Source: Glutamicibacter sp. JC586 (GTDB lineage Bacteria; Actinomycetota; Actinomycetes; Actinomycetales; Micrococcaceae). Taken from it: a stretch of DNA of 64,000 nt. Positions 28,739 to 38,363 of the stretch are shown piece by piece (the stretch's first letter is position 1; every line of letters begins with the position of its first letter). Made by a program: the position numbers and the translations under genes. Under the pieces are notes generated by a model, which worked only from the letters and a program-made list of their open reading frames with translations, had not been told where the DNA came from and did not search any database. The stretch covers positions 248,001 through 312,000 of the forward strand of contig NZ_VHIN01000002.1 in assembly GCF_009805585.1 (NCBI RefSeq), written 5' to 3'.

Positions 28739-29140
28739 TTATTCCGGGCGGTGTCCGATAACCGCGTCGAGGGCGCGGTCGGTGAAGCAGGATTCGGTTC
28801 CGGTGTGGCAGGCTGCGCCCACTTGATCCACCTGTACGAGCAGTGCGTCGCCATCGCAGTCCAAGGCAACAGATTTGACGAACTGGTAATGCCCGGAGGT
28901 ATCTCCCTTGCGCCAATACTCCTGGCGCGAGCGCGAGTAGAAGGTCACTCGTCCCGTGCTCAGAGTGCGTCGCAACGCCTCGTCGTCCATCCAACCAATC
29001 ATGAGCACCTTGCCGGTGTCATATTGTTGTGCGATGGCCGCAACCAGTCCGTTGTCATCTCGCTTGAGCCGATCGGCGATCGCTGGATCCAGGCTTTGGG
29101 TTTCGGGGCTCAGATTCGAGCCGTCGTTAGAAGTAGACAT
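28739..29140 (-). CDS. hisI: Phosphoribosyl-AMP cyclohydrolase
   Basis: Third step of histidine synthesis: opens the adenine ring of PR-AMP. 133 aa, a single-function HisI, with HisE encoded separately at 33.7 kb. Metal-binding cysteines and histidine are in [13 protein letters not shown] and [10 protein letters not shown]. The segment [16 protein letters not shown] is also typical. ATG 29140 was chosen over an in-frame start 12 bases upstream, because family proteins start near here and a TATGCT box lies 7 nt before it, suggesting a leaderless mRNA. It heads the operon leading into trpE. Confidence 0.96.
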   Translation of the reverse strand: MSTSNDGSNLSPETQSLDPAIADRLKRDDNGLVAAIAQQYDTGKVLMIGWMDDEALRRTLSTGRVTFYSRSRQEYWRKGDTSGHYQFVKSVALDCDGDALLVQVDQVGAACHTGTESCFTDRALDAVIGHRPE

Positions 29141-29147
29141 CCCTCTT

Positions 29148-29153
29148 AGCATA
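29148..29153 (-). promoter_or_regulatory. Leaderless-type -10 box of hisI
   Basis: TATGCT on the minus strand, 7 nt before the ATG. The AAGAGGG between them is too close to the start to serve as a normal Shine-Dalgarno site. Confidence 0.5.
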
Positions 29154-29260
29154 CTGGTTTCACCTGTGTTTCAGCGCCCCATGACGTACCGCTCTTAGAC
29201 ACATCGCAGGACTTAAGCGACACTGCTCGCGCGTTGCACAATTCAGTGCGCACTGCATGC

Positions 29261-29266
29261 TAGTTT
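29261..29266 (+). promoter_or_regulatory. Leaderless-type -10 box of the TIGR03085-type gene
   Basis: TAGTTT, 8 nt before ATG 29275, divergent from the hisI promoter 110 bases away. Confidence 0.4.
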
Positions 29267-29274
29267 CAGAAGTG

Positions 29275-29916
29275 ATGCACTTAGTTCAAGCTTCCAGACT
29301 TGCGTTGGCCGAGACCCTGCTTGCCGCGGGCCCGACCGCCAACACTCTTTGTGACGGGTGGGAAACCCGTCACCTTGTCGCGCACCTCGTGATTCGCGAG
29401 CGATCGGCTCTCGCCGCTGGCGTAGTTTTTAAACCGCTCTCCAAAAAGCTTGACGCCAAGATCGAGGAACTGGCGGCCGCCGCGCAATCCCCGGAGGGCT
29501 ATGCCGCGCTCATTCGCACCTTCCGGTCCGGGCCAGCTAAGTACTCCCCTTTTGCCATCGATAAGTTCGATCAGGCAGCCAATCTCTCTGAGTACTTCAT
29601 TCACACCGAAGACGTACGACGTGCTCGCGGCCAGTGGGCACCGCGCGTCCTCGATAAGCAGTACACCGAGATGCTCTGGCAGAACCTCACACGTGCCTCG
29701 CGAATGCTCTTCCGCAAAGCGCCTGTTGGCATCATCCTCACCCGCCCCGATGGTCAGCGCCACGTTGCCAAGAAGGCCCCCAACGCAGTGTCGATCACTG
29801 GCCCTGTCACGGAACTGATGCTGTATGGATTCGGCCGCATCGATCAAAGCCTCGTACTCTTCGAAGGCGGAGAAACTGCGCTCGAAATCGTCAAGGGCTT
29901 CAAGCCTGGGCTTTAG
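29275..29916 (+). CDS. TIGR03085-type protein (maleylpyruvate isomerase-like N-terminal fold)
   Basis: A 213-aa protein of an actinobacterial family that shares the helical DinB / maleylpyruvate-isomerase N-terminal fold. The segment LCDGWETRHLVAHLVIRERSAL (near residue 25) carries the typical GW and metal-ligand histidine, and AANLSEYFIHTEDVRRA (about residue 105) supplies a second histidine. A thiol-dependent isomerase or transferase activity is possible but unproven. Relatives are often found between hisI and hisF, exactly as here. The ATG at 29275 was preferred to the one at 29257, because the family starts HLVQASRLALAETLL. Confidence 0.8.
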   Translation: MHLVQASRLALAETLLAAGPTANTLCDGWETRHLVAHLVIRERSALAAGVVFKPLSKKLDAKIEELAAAAQSPEGYAALIRTFRSGPAKYSPFAIDKFDQAANLSEYFIHTEDVRRARGQWAPRVLDKQYTEMLWQNLTRASRMLFRKAPVGIILTRPDGQRHVAKKAPNAVSITGPVTELMLYGFGRIDQSLVLFEGGETALEIVKGFKPGL

Positions 29917-30351
29917 TCTGCGTTCCATACGAACAGTCGCAACTCGACCACTGCGTAAATACTGTTAACCCGGAACTAGAAGTCATGCGATAAAAGCTTC
30001 GAACTGTAGAGGCCGTAAACCTTGCGCTTTGTCACTAGGCCGTGCTTAACCACGTATTTCAGCGCACCAGTGAATATTCGTATAGCGAGCCCGAGTCGCT
30101 ACCCTGCAATTCACCACAGGAAAATAACGGAGTCACAAATTCGCCAACCCCCAGTCGGATCAACGGTAGAACGCAACCGAGATAGAGTCCGAACCTACCT
30201 GCGCACTTTCGATAGGGTGAAAGTCGCAAGCAGCAGCTAGCCGTTCTAAGTGGTTATCCACGAGTTTGCTAGCTCCCCTACTCAACATCTGCGGAACAGA
30301 ATAGTATTTGCTTCAATCTCAGATTCAAATTTGATGTTGGGCGGTAGCTTA
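29917..30351. other. Non-coding gap before the lipoprotein gene
   Basis: About 435 bases that are clearly richer in A and T than the genes to the left, with only short open frames lacking ribosome-binding sites. A TAGTAT hexamer near 30302-30307 could serve as a -10 box for the lipoprotein gene. The composition change begins here and continues through the next two genes. Confidence 0.4.
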
Positions 30352-30978
30352 ATGCAGATCAGAAAAATCATCCTTCTGACCATTTGTTCCATCCTCGTGC
30401 TGTCAGCTTGCACAGGCCAACCAGCGGAGCCCCTGCCAACGAATAAAGAATCGACGGAAACGTCGACGGGAACATCAGAATCACCTTCCGCCACGCATGC
30501 CCCACCATCTTCATCGTATATACCTGGAAATGCGGAAGCCCCTGCACGCAACGTTCCATTTCCAACAATGCCGAAAAAGGCCCAGGAATTTTCCGAAGAT
30601 GGCGCCGAAGCTTTCACGTTGTATTACTTCGATCTACTAAATTACGTGATTGACACCAGCGACGTTGCAGCGATGAAAAAACTTACTGAAGACGATTGCA
30701 CAGTTTGCCACAAACAAATAATCAAAGAAGCCGAAAAAACCAAAAATGCTCATCGATGGCAGGTTGGAGGAAAACACCATCCTAAGGTTGTTGATTCCTA
30801 TATATCAGGTAAAGATATTGCCATCGTAACGATGGCATACACGTCTGACGTGGGTAACGTTTATTCTGCCCCAAATACGGTTCACGAAAAGATAGTCAGG
30901 CAGGAGGATGCCCGGCTCGCTTTCGATTTGTCTTATGACAAAGGATGGACGGTTCACAAGATAATGGGGGCCGATTGA
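30352..30978 (+). CDS. DUF6318-like secreted lipoprotein
   Basis: A 208-aa lipoprotein. A basic N-terminus (MQIRKI), a hydrophobic stretch and the lipobox LSAC put the lipidated cysteine at position 20. A Ser/Thr/Pro-rich spacer (about residues 25-65) follows, then a globular domain resembling the DUF6318 family of Micrococcaceae, with EAFTLYYFDLLNYVIDT and a DCTVCHKQI cysteine pair. Its A+T-rich composition differs from the flanking his genes, a sign of transfer. The stop overlaps the next start (TGATG). Upstream starts in the same frame would spoil the signal peptide. The function is unknown. Confidence 0.75.
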   Translation: MQIRKIILLTICSILVLSACTGQPAEPLPTNKESTETSTGTSESPSATHAPPSSSYIPGNAEAPARNVPFPTMPKKAQEFSEDGAEAFTLYYFDLLNYVIDTSDVAAMKKLTEDDCTVCHKQIIKEAEKTKNAHRWQVGGKHHPKVVDSYISGKDIAIVTMAYTSDVGNVYSAPNTVHEKIVRQEDARLAFDLSYDKGWTVHKIMGAD

Positions 30979-31907
30979 TGAGAACCAAGACAAAACTACT
31001 AATGTCGGTAGCGGCATTCTTTCTTGCCACTTTAACGTCTCAAGGCGCTCCTGTTATGGCAAGCTACAAAGGGAGCATATCAATGAGCACGACGCTCAAT
31101 GAGGACAAAGTCAAGGAACAGATCGTAAAGGAACAGAAAGAAGAACAAAAAGCTAGGACCAGGGACAAGCCTAATTCTGACTCAACGAAGAGCAAAGACC
31201 ACACCCAGAAACGGCAACCGAGCAACCGAAATAAATATCATTTTCGGGATTATCAGACTTGCGTCCCCGGCACCGAGAACGTTAAAGGCTGCGATAGCAA
31301 TCCCGATCAAAGCACTTGTCCCGACGGCACATATCCGATTAATCGCCAGCTTTTGGATACAAAGGGTCGTTTGGTCGACCAGTATCAATATTGCCCCGGA
31401 GATCCACCAAAAATGGAAATACCTGAAGATGGCCGGATCGAAGAAGCACCAAGAGCGATCATAATTACCGTCGAGAAGTTTCGCAGTTACCCGATCAAGG
31501 CTTCAAAGATACAGAGTTCTCCTAACAAGTTCTCGCTACGCAACGGGCACACTCATTTCTGGGCTAGTAAGGAAGTCCAAGAGTTCAAATCTGAGATTTC
31601 AGATCAAAATGTAAAGATCAAGGCGATCCCGATTCAGTGGAATTGGAAATATGGAGACGGCGCCAAGAGGAACCTAACTTTCCCTGGCGAGGCGATGCCG
31701 TCTCACACGCTGCACGATGAGACCAAAACCAGTCATTCCTACATCAAAACCGGAAAGTTCGGCGTCACCGTAACGACGCTCTACCGAGGCGAGTTCAGCG
31801 TTGATGGCGGTCCGTGGCAGGCGATTCCGGGACAGGCCGCGGTCCCGAGTAACTCATTGCCAATCGATGTTTGGCGTACCGAGAAAGAACTCATCGCCAA
31901 CGATTAG
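30978..31907 (+). CDS. Secreted protein with charged coiled region and PKD-like domain
   Basis: A 309-aa exported protein. A signal peptide (residues 1 to about 27) ends near APVMA. A Lys/Glu-rich, probably coiled stretch (about 35-85) follows, then a four-cysteine segment (CVPGTENVKGC, STCPDG, YQYCPGD). The C-terminal domain resembles a PKD fold (WNWKYGDG, then HSYIKTGKFGVTVTTLYRGEFSV). Such PKD-like proteins are often found beside DUF6318-type lipoproteins in related bacteria; the partner role here is inferred from the one-base overlap with the upstream gene. No cell-wall anchor was seen. Composition is A+T-rich like its partner. Confidence 0.75.
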   Translation: MRTKTKLLMSVAAFFLATLTSQGAPVMASYKGSISMSTTLNEDKVKEQIVKEQKEEQKARTRDKPNSDSTKSKDHTQKRQPSNRNKYHFRDYQTCVPGTENVKGCDSNPDQSTCPDGTYPINRQLLDTKGRLVDQYQYCPGDPPKMEIPEDGRIEEAPRAIIITVEKFRSYPIKASKIQSSPNKFSLRNGHTHFWASKEVQEFKSEISDQNVKIKAIPIQWNWKYGDGAKRNLTFPGEAMPSHTLHDETKTSHSYIKTGKFGVTVTTLYRGEFSVDGGPWQAIPGQAAVPSNSLPIDVWRTEKELIAND

Positions 31908-31915
31908 TGCCCATG

Positions 31916-31949
31916 AAAAATGCCCAGTCCACATGGACTGGGCATTTTT
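31916..31949. terminator. Bidirectional terminator between the secreted-protein gene and hisF
   Basis: A perfect 16-bp stem (AAAAATGCCCAGTCCA and its complement) with a two-base CA spacer and T-runs on both strands. It serves the convergent genes on each side. Confidence 0.9.
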
Positions 31950-31958
31950 TGATCAAAC

Positions 31959-32729
31959 CTAGCGAACTGGGTAGCCAGCGTCGCGGATCGTCTGCTTAAC
32001 CTGAGCGATCATGTCCTTGGGACCAAAGTGGAAGATCGAGGCGGCAAGAACCGCATCGGCGCCCGCCTCAATGGCTGGCGGGAAGTCCTCGGGCTTGCCT
32101 GCTCCCCCGGAAGCGATCAGCGGAACCGAAACTGCAGCACGGACCGCGCGAATCATTTCCAGATCGAATCCATCCTTGGTACCGTCGGCGTCGATCGAGT
32201 TCAGCAGGATTTCTCCGACGCCTCGTTCAGCCGCCTCCTTTGCCCAAGCAACTGCACACATGCCGGTACCGGTACGACCACCATGAGTTGTGACTTCAAA
32301 GCCAGAAGCGATCTTTGGATCGTTGGTGCGACGAGCGTCGACCGAGAGAACGAGTACCTGAGAGCCAAAGCGCTCGGTAATTTCGTTGATAACCTCGGGT
32401 CTGGTAACAGCCGCCGTGTTGATGGAAGCCTTGTCCGCACCGTTTCGCAGCAGGCGATCGACGTCTCCTGCGGCACGAACACCTCCACCGACGGTCAACG
32501 GGATGAACACCTCTTCGGCGGTTCTGCGCACTACATCGTATGTGGTTTCGCGATCCGAACTGGACGCGGTGACATCTAGGAAGGTTAGCTCGTCAGCACC
32601 GGCCTCGTTGTACCGGCGGGCGAGTTCCACCGGATCGCCAGCGTCACGAAGACCCTCAAAGTTGACGCCCTTAACAACACGTCCGGCATCAACATCGAGG
32701 CAAGGGATTACACGAATGGCAACGCTCAT
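31959..32729 (-). CDS. hisF: Imidazole glycerol phosphate synthase cyclase subunit
   Basis: Cyclase half of the HisHF enzyme, making imidazole glycerol phosphate and AICAR, 256 aa. A TIM barrel beginning [19 protein letters not shown], with the catalytic aspartates in CLDVD (near residue 11) and VLSVDARR (near residue 130). The second half of the barrel ends with [15 protein letters not shown]. The frame is open 65 codons further upstream, but ATG 32729 matches the family start and has an AGGGAA site. It lies 20 bases after hisG; hisH is not in this window. Confidence 0.96.
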   Translation of the reverse strand: MSVAIRVIPCLDVDAGRVVKGVNFEGLRDAGDPVELARRYNEAGADELTFLDVTASSSDRETTYDVVRRTAEEVFIPLTVGGGVRAAGDVDRLLRNGADKASINTAAVTRPEVINEITERFGSQVLVLSVDARRTNDPKIASGFEVTTHGGRTGTGMCAVAWAKEAAERGVGEILLNSIDADGTKDGFDLEMIRAVRAAVSVPLIASGGAGKPEDFPPAIEAGADAVLAASIFHFGPKDMIAQVKQTIRDAGYPVR

Positions 32730-32749
32730 TGAAGTACGTTCCCTATCTA

Positions 32750-33598
32750 CTAGATGCGGCAAGCGTGGATCTGGCTGACCAAGATGGCGCGAGCGCCAAC
32801 GTCGTACAGTTCGTCCATGATGTTGTTGGTCTGCGACTTCTTGACCATTGCTCGCACGGCAACCCAATCCGAGTTGGCTAGGTCCGAAACGGTCGGCGAC
32901 TCCAAACCCGGGGTCAGTGCACAAGCTTCCTCGGCCTGTTCGCGGCGGACATCGTAGTCAAGCATGACGTACTGGCGGGCCACGAGCACACCGTTGAGAC
33001 GACGAATCAGCACGTCAAGACCGGAAGGCTGGTGGCCCACGCGACCGATTAGCACAGCCTCAGACTTCAGCAGTGGGTCGCCAAAGATCTCCATGCCGGC
33101 AGCCTTGATGGTGTTGCCGGTTTCGACAACGTCGGCAATCGCATCGGCCACGCCCAGGCGGACCGAGGATTCGATAGCACCGTCAAGGCGAACGATCGAA
33201 GCTTCAATGCCGGCCTTTTTTAGTAGGTTGCGCAGCAGGATGTCGTAGCTGGTGGCGATGCGCTTACCGTTAAGCTGCTGTGCATCGTTGAAGGCGCCAA
33301 CCGGAGCGGCAAAACGGAAAGTGGACTTCCCGATGCCCAAAGACAGTTGCTCTTCAACGTCGTCGTCCACATCGGCGTCCAAGTAGAGATCGCGACCGGT
33401 GATACCAACATCGAGGATGCCGCGGCCTACATACACGGCAATGTCTCGCGGACGCAGGTAGAAGAATTCAACTTGGTTTTCTTCGTCGACCAGAACCAGT
33501 TCGCGAGAATCGCGGCGCTGGAGATAGCCAGCTTCCTTAAACATAGTGGAAGCAATTTCAGATAAAGCACCCTTGTTGGGTAGGGCTACGCGGAGCAT
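32750..33598 (-). CDS. hisG: ATP phosphoribosyltransferase (long form)
   Basis: First enzyme of histidine synthesis, joining ATP and PRPP, 282 aa. The length is that of the long HisG with a C-terminal regulatory ACT-like domain, which is inhibited by histidine and needs no HisZ. It begins [15 protein letters not shown], with the PRPP-binding segment [18 protein letters not shown] near residue 150-170. The C-terminal 75 residues include [14 protein letters not shown]. It precedes hisF in a likely operon with hisE upstream by 138 bases. Confidence 0.96.
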   Translation of the reverse strand: MLRVALPNKGALSEIASTMFKEAGYLQRRDSRELVLVDEENQVEFFYLRPRDIAVYVGRGILDVGITGRDLYLDADVDDDVEEQLSLGIGKSTFRFAAPVGAFNDAQQLNGKRIATSYDILLRNLLKKAGIEASIVRLDGAIESSVRLGVADAIADVVETGNTIKAAGMEIFGDPLLKSEAVLIGRVGHQPSGLDVLIRRLNGVLVARQYVMLDYDVRREQAEEACALTPGLESPTVSDLANSDWVAVRAMVKKSQTNNIMDELYDVGARAILVSQIHACRI

Positions 33599-33736
33599 TG
33601 TTGACTCATTTCGTCAGTGTGGCGCTGCGGCGTTCAGCCATAAACAAGCGCCAAGGATTATTTTCGTTGGCCGTTGTTTCTGCCGTGCAGTCCCGGCGAC
33701 CAGATCTATTGGGATCTGGCCGCGGACGTGCGACGG

Positions 33737-34000
33737 CTATAGATGCTTGTAAACGTCGGCCAAGGTCATGCCCTTGGCGATCATGAGAACCTGAAGGTGG
33801 TAGAGCAGCTGGGAGATTTCCTCAGCAGCGGCCTCGTCGGATTCGTACTCCGCAGCCATCCAAACTTCGGCGGCTTCCTCGACAACTTTTTTTCCGATGC
33901 CATGGACACCAGAGTCGAGTTCGGTGACGGTACGAGAGCCTTCCGGGCGTTCTTGTGCCTTGAGCGATAGTTCGCTGAAGAGCTCGTCAAAAGTTTTCAC
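33737..34000 (-). CDS. hisE: Phosphoribosyl-ATP pyrophosphatase
   Basis: Second step of histidine synthesis: removes pyrophosphate from PR-ATP. 87 aa, a single-function HisE. The all-alpha MazG-like metal-binding motif is visible in [28 protein letters not shown], written as two parts: [10 protein letters not shown] and [13 protein letters not shown] 34000 was chosen because the family starts at KTFDELF and TAAGAT lies 7 nt upstream, indicating a leaderless transcript. It sits between the rib operon and hisG. Confidence 0.94.
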   Translation of the reverse strand: MKTFDELFSELSLKAQERPEGSRTVTELDSGVHGIGKKVVEEAAEVWMAAEYESDEAAAEEISQLLYHLQVLMIAKGMTLADVYKHL

Positions 34001-34007
34001 GGTACCA

Positions 34008-34013
34008 ATCTTA
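34008..34013 (-). promoter_or_regulatory. Leaderless-type -10 box of hisE
   Basis: TAAGAT on the minus strand, 7 nt before the GTG start of hisE. Confidence 0.5.
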
Positions 34014-34071
34014 GCCCTGTTCAGGGCGGTAACTATATTCCGGTAGCCCATTGTGACGAGCCACCAGGTAG

Positions 34072-34563
34072 TTAGGCCAGTGCCGCCACGGTCATTACGG
34101 CGGCCGAGTACGCTTCATAACCCTTGTCTTCGCTGGAATTTTCCAAGCCAGCGCGGTCTAGCCCCTGCTCTTCGTTATCGCATGTGAGCACGCCAAAACC
34201 AACAGGAGTCTTCGTGTCCACGCTCACATTGGTTAAGCCATGGGTCGCGGCCAAGCAAACGTAGTCGAAGTGCGGGGTGCCACCACGGATGACCACACCG
34301 AGGGCGATGATCGCGTCGTAGTCCTTGGCTAGGCTGGCCGCTGCTACCGGCAATTCAAAGGTCCCGGGAACACGAATCAAGGTAGTTTGCTCGGTCAATC
34401 CGGCGTCTTTGGCGGCGCGCTGGGCACCATCGATGAGCCCGTTCATGATGACTTCGTGCCAGCTAGCAGCGATGATCGCGACCTTGAGACCGGCGTATTT
34501 TTTACTCGCAGCCAGTTCTTGGAGCTGATCGGCGACGTTAATAGGTGCTCCGTGCTTGCTCAT
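34072..34563 (-). CDS. ribH: 6,7-dimethyl-8-ribityllumazine synthase
   Basis: Penultimate step of riboflavin synthesis, 163 aa, normally an icosahedral or pentameric enzyme. It contains the substrate-binding [19 protein letters not shown] (near residue 35), [38 protein letters not shown] and the [18 protein letters not shown] segment. The ATG has an AAAGGAA site. It is the last gene of the FMN-riboswitch-controlled operon, 29 bases after ribBA. Confidence 0.96.
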   Translation of the reverse strand: MSKHGAPINVADQLQELAASKKYAGLKVAIIAASWHEVIMNGLIDGAQRAAKDAGLTEQTTLIRVPGTFELPVAAASLAKDYDAIIALGVVIRGGTPHFDYVCLAATHGLTNVSVDTKTPVGFGVLTCDNEEQGLDRAGLENSSEDKGYEAYSAAVMTVAALA

Positions 34564-34592
34564 GTAGTTATTCCTTTGAGAAGTGGTAGGTT

Positions 34593-35840
34593 CTAGGCGC
34601 CGTGGTAGGCGTTGGCTTCGGTAGCGGTCAACGTATCTGGCAGGTCCAACCGGTGGCCGAACCTGGCTTGCTTAGTGTGCAAATACGCCGAATTCTGCTC
34701 GCGCGGAGTGATACGTAGAGCGACCAGGTCCTCTACTGCGATCCCGGCATGGCGCAGTTTGGCTTGTTTATCCGGATTGTTGCTTAGCAATCGGATGGCA
34801 TCGAGCCCCATGGAGCGAAGGATGGCTGCCACAACAAAATACTCGCGGGCATCGGCCGGGAAGCCTAGATGCAGATTGGCGTCCATAGTATCCATCCCGG
34901 CCTCTTGCAATGCGTAGGCACGCAACTTGTTGGCCAGGCCGATGCCACGACCCTCGTGGCCACGGATGTAGATAATATGCCCACCTTCGGCGGCGATCTG
35001 CGCCATCGAAGCGTGCAGCTGCTCACCACAGTCACAGCGGTACGAACCAAAAATGTCGCCGGTCAGACACTCGGAGTGGATGCGCACCAAATTACCCGGC
35101 GCACTGCCGTCAGGCCCGGCATGGCTCAGGATCATATGCTCGTGGCCTTCTGCGGTGGCGGCTCGAGCAGTGAACTCACCGAATGCTGTGGGCAGATTGA
35201 TCGGTTCGGTCAGCGCAATCTCGTCGTTTACACGGCGCCAACGAGCCAGATCGTCGATGGAGATCAGCGGAAGCTGGTGCTCGGCGGCAAAACCTCGCAG
35301 GTCATCAAGGCGCATCATCTCGCCGTCGTCCTTGGTAATTTCACCGATCACACCCACCGGCTCCAAGCCGGCCGCCTGGCACAAATCCACCGCCGCTTCG
35401 GTGTGCCCGCGTCGTTCCAGGACCCCACCGGGGGCAGCGCGCAAGGGGAAGATGTGCCCGGGGCGGGAGAGCTGAACCGGGGTAGCGTGCGGATCGGCGA
35501 GCAACCGCGTGGTCAGGGCACGATCGGCTGCAGAAATACCGGTAGTAATTCCCTCGGCTGCGTCGGTACTGATGGTAAACGCGGTGCCCTTGGCATCTTG
35601 ATTGATCCCTACCATTGGGGCAAGCCCGAGGGCATCGGCGCGTGGGGCAGGCATCGGCACGCAGATCACCCCGGAGGTGTAACGAATGGTAAATGCCATC
35701 AGCTCACGGGTGGCGTGCTGGGCAGCAAAAATAATGTCACCCTCGTTTTCCCGATCTTCATCGTCGACCACCACCAGCGCGCCGCCGGCAGCCAACGCTG
35801 CCAAGGCAGTCTCAATGGAATCGAGGGTGGAACCAGCCAT
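34593..35840 (-). CDS. ribBA: Bifunctional DHBP synthase / GTP cyclohydrolase II
   Basis: Two-domain enzyme of riboflavin synthesis, 415 aa. The N-terminal half (RibB) has [13 protein letters not shown] and [20 protein letters not shown]. The C-terminal half (RibA) has the zinc site [34 protein letters not shown] and RLLSNNPDK. Both halves look active. The segment after REY in the RibA domain is FVVAAIL rather than the common GxGAQIL, as in some other Actinobacteria. ATG 35840 shares one base with the ribE stop. A longer frame upstream lies inside ribE. Confidence 0.96.
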   Translation of the reverse strand: MAGSTLDSIETALAALAAGGALVVVDDEDRENEGDIIFAAQHATRELMAFTIRYTSGVICVPMPAPRADALGLAPMVGINQDAKGTAFTISTDAAEGITTGISAADRALTTRLLADPHATPVQLSRPGHIFPLRAAPGGVLERRGHTEAAVDLCQAAGLEPVGVIGEITKDDGEMMRLDDLRGFAAEHQLPLISIDDLARWRRVNDEIALTEPINLPTAFGEFTARAATAEGHEHMILSHAGPDGSAPGNLVRIHSECLTGDIFGSYRCDCGEQLHASMAQIAAEGGHIIYIRGHEGRGIGLANKLRAYALQEAGMDTMDANLHLGFPADAREYFVVAAILRSMGLDAIRLLSNNPDKQAKLRHAGIAVEDLVALRITPREQNSAYLHTKQARFGHRLDLPDTLTATEANAYHGA

Positions 35841-36463
35841 TACTTTTGTCCCCCAAATTCGTTCAGGCGAGCTACGTATTTGGCCAGCACATCGACCTCG
35901 ATGTTGATTTTGTCGCCGATCTGGCGTGAACCCATCGTGGTTTCGGCCAGCGTGATCGGGATAATTCCCACTTCGACCCAATGCCCGCCGGTGGAAGTGG
36001 CTGGGGAAACGCCGGTGATGGTCAACGAGATGCCATCTAATGCGATGGATCCTTTTTCAGCGGTCAGCGGCGCGTAGGCATCGTCGATCGAAATTCGGAA
36101 TGTGGTCCACTGGCCGTGGTCTTCACGTCCCAGAACTTCTCCGACCGTATCAACATGGCCTTGAACCACGTGCCCGTCTAGACGAGCCCCTGCCTGGGTA
36201 CAACGCTCCAGATTCACGCTGATCCCGGTGGTTAGCTCACCGGTGGTGGTGCGACGCAGGGTTTCACCCATGACATCTACCTTTAGAGTCTCGCCGTCGA
36301 GTTCGGTCGCGGTCAGGCAGACCCCGTTGACTGCCAAGGAACCGCCGAGCCCGAGATTCTCGGTGTGCCCTGGGGCGCGCAGGGTAAGAACTGCTAGGTC
36401 CTGCTCGGGGAAAGATTCGATGGCCTCGATGGTGCCTTGGCCGGTTACGATTCCGGTAAACAT
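35840..36463 (-). CDS. ribE: Riboflavin synthase alpha subunit
   Basis: Dismutates two 6,7-dimethyl-8-ribityllumazine molecules to riboflavin, 207 aa. It begins MFTGIVTGQGTIEAIE and shows the internal duplication of lumazine-binding barrels: LAVNGVCLTATEL (first repeat) and IALDGISLTITGV (second repeat), with GHVVQGHVDTVGEV between. ATG 36463 is the family start; the frame continues upstream, without coding support, into ribD. It lies 28 bases from ribD and is coupled to ribBA. Confidence 0.96.
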   Translation of the reverse strand: MFTGIVTGQGTIEAIESFPEQDLAVLTLRAPGHTENLGLGGSLAVNGVCLTATELDGETLKVDVMGETLRRTTTGELTTGISVNLERCTQAGARLDGHVVQGHVDTVGEVLGREDHGQWTTFRISIDDAYAPLTAEKGSIALDGISLTITGVSPATSTGGHWVEVGIIPITLAETTMGSRQIGDKINIEVDVLAKYVARLNEFGGQK

Positions 36464-36491
36464 GGTGCTCCTAAAAATTTGTGGGTGTCGA

Positions 36492-37529
36492 CTAAGAGTG
36501 TGGAAGTGGTTCCAGATGCAGCATGATGTCATCACCCATGCGGGCGAGTGACTCGTTGCTGGCCACATCTAGCCGATAGCGGTGCGCTTGAGACAAAGTG
36601 GTGGTCGGTAGGGTCACCGAAGCTTTCCCTGCTCCGATAATCAAGGGGGCTTGATAGCAGTAAAGTTCGTCAGCTAGGTCGGCGTCGATAAACGCCGAGG
36701 CCACGCTCGCCCCGCCTTCGATCAAAAGGTGACTGATGCCAAGCTCATTGGCGCGGTTAATGACCTCGTGCACATCGTGGGTGCGAATTTGCTCCCAGTC
36801 AGGACTTTGCATCAGCGCTAGATCCGCCGGCAATTCGCGCTGACCCATCACTAGTCGGTAGGGCTGATTTTCATACAGCAAAGCATCGGGCGTCCTGGCG
36901 CTGAGCCGAGGATTGTCTAGCACCGCAGTATTAGTCCCTACCAAAATCGCATCAACGCGGGATCGCAAAGAATGTGCGTGGTTGCGTGAGGCGACGGACG
37001 TGATCCACTGGCTGGTGCCGTCGGGGGCATTGATCCGCCCGTCCATGGACTGTGCCAGCTTGACCGTAATAAAAGGTCTTTGCGCCTCTTTGGCGAGGAA
37101 CCATCGATGGTTGAGGTTTTTCGCTGCGGTATCGTCGGCAAATTTGCTGACCGTAATCCCCTGCGAACGCAGGTACTGCGCTCCGCCACTAGCCGAGGTG
37201 TTGTCGCTGACCGCGTAATGGACCTGGCCAATACCTGCCTGGGCGATCGCTTGCGCGCAGGGTCCGGTACGACCAGTATGGTTGCACGGTTCTAGGGTGA
37301 CAATCATCGTTAGTTCAGCGGCCGTTGACTTTGCGATTTTACCTAGGCGGCGCAACGCGTCAACCTCAGCGTGTGGGTGGCCGGCGCCCAAGTGATAACC
37401 GGTGGCGATAATATTGCCGGCCGCGTCGAGGATGCAGGCGCCGACCAGCGGATTGGCGCCACGGTGCCCACGCCCGGCGGTTTCCAAGGCAGTGCGCAGG
37501 GCCGCGTCGAGTTGTTGTGGATTAACCAT
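36492..37529 (-). CDS. ribD: Riboflavin biosynthesis deaminase/reductase
   Basis: Bifunctional pyrimidine deaminase and reductase, 345 aa. The deaminase zinc site is HAEVDAL and PCNHTGRTGPC (residues about 50-90). The C-terminal reductase domain has VKLAQSMDGRINAPDGTSQW and GGASVASAFIDADLADELYCY, close to the dihydrofolate-reductase fold. It follows ribM by 12 bases as the second gene of the riboflavin operon. Length and motifs are normal. Confidence 0.96.
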   Translation of the reverse strand: MVNPQQLDAALRTALETAGRGHRGANPLVGACILDAAGNIIATGYHLGAGHPHAEVDALRRLGKIAKSTAAELTMIVTLEPCNHTGRTGPCAQAIAQAGIGQVHYAVSDNTSASGGAQYLRSQGITVSKFADDTAAKNLNHRWFLAKEAQRPFITVKLAQSMDGRINAPDGTSQWITSVASRNHAHSLRSRVDAILVGTNTAVLDNPRLSARTPDALLYENQPYRLVMGQRELPADLALMQSPDWEQIRTHDVHEVINRANELGISHLLIEGGASVASAFIDADLADELYCYQAPLIIGAGKASVTLPTTTLSQAHRYRLDVASNESLARMGDDIMLHLEPLPHS

Positions 37530-37541
37530 CTGAGTCTGCCC

Positions 37542-38243
37542 CTAGCGCTGCGAGCTGATCGTCGGATCGGGTAAATCGGTGTCGATCCGAGGCTTTTCAT
37601 CCCGCTTGGACTTGGCCCAAACGAAGAAACCGATCAGGGTGAAGGCCCCGTAGAACAGGTACATGAACGCGCTGGCATAGTAGCCGGCGGAAAACAGTAG
37701 TGGCACGCCCACCGCGTCGACTGCTACCCAGATCAGCCAAAATTCGACCCAACCTTTGGCCATGCCATAGGTGGCCAGCATCGACCCAACAAAGGTCCAG
37801 GCGTCGGCCCATACCGGCTCATAGGATCCCAGAACCCGGAAGAGCGGGGTCAGTGCAATGGTGCCAAGAATCAGGACAGCAATCAGAGCAAGCCGAGCTT
37901 TATTGGAAGCCCACTGTGGAGTTACCGCATGACCTGTACCGTTTTTAGCTTGTTTCCAGCGGTACCAGCCGAATACCGAAACAGCGATGAACATGATCTG
38001 GCGACCGGCTTGGCCCCATAAGTTCGCCGTGTAGCCGGTGTCAAAAAGACTGCCCAAAAAGACCGTGAGCAGAAGTAGGTTCCCGACAATACCGATCGGC
38101 CAAGCCCAGACTTTGCGACGCATTCCGCCGACAGCACTAGCCAGACCAAAAACATTGCCAACTACTTCGCGCACAAGAAGTGCCGAGGAGCCGAGAACAA
38201 TTTGTGAGTTAAAAGCTTCAATGAGCCACCGCAGGAAATCCAT
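37542..38243 (-). CDS. ribM: PnuC-fold riboflavin transporter RibM
   Basis: A 233-aa membrane protein of the PnuC family with about seven helices. Conserved segments include VVGNVFGLASAVGGMRRKVWAWPIGIVGN and the RQIMFIAVSVFGWYRWK region. PnuC proteins usually carry nicotinamide riboside, but members placed directly behind an FMN riboswitch, as here (RibM/PnuX of Corynebacterium), carry riboflavin, so that substrate is inferred. Of two adjacent ATG codons, 38243 has the better spacing to GAAGGG. It is the first gene of ribM-ribD-ribE-ribBA-ribH. Confidence 0.88.
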   Translation of the reverse strand: MDFLRWLIEAFNSQIVLGSSALLVREVVGNVFGLASAVGGMRRKVWAWPIGIVGNLLLLTVFLGSLFDTGYTANLWGQAGRQIMFIAVSVFGWYRWKQAKNGTGHAVTPQWASNKARLALIAVLILGTIALTPLFRVLGSYEPVWADAWTFVGSMLATYGMAKGWVEFWLIWVAVDAVGVPLLFSAGYYASAFMYLFYGAFTLIGFFVWAKSKRDEKPRIDTDLPDPTISSQR

Positions 38244-38363
38244 CATTTCACCCTTCTCGAAGCGGCGGCTCCGGGGGTGTGCATTTGATGGGCCTATGGC
38301 TCTGCATTGCAAAGATGCCCGTTAGAGGGGCACCGGCAGTACCAGTAGACAAATCAAATTCGT

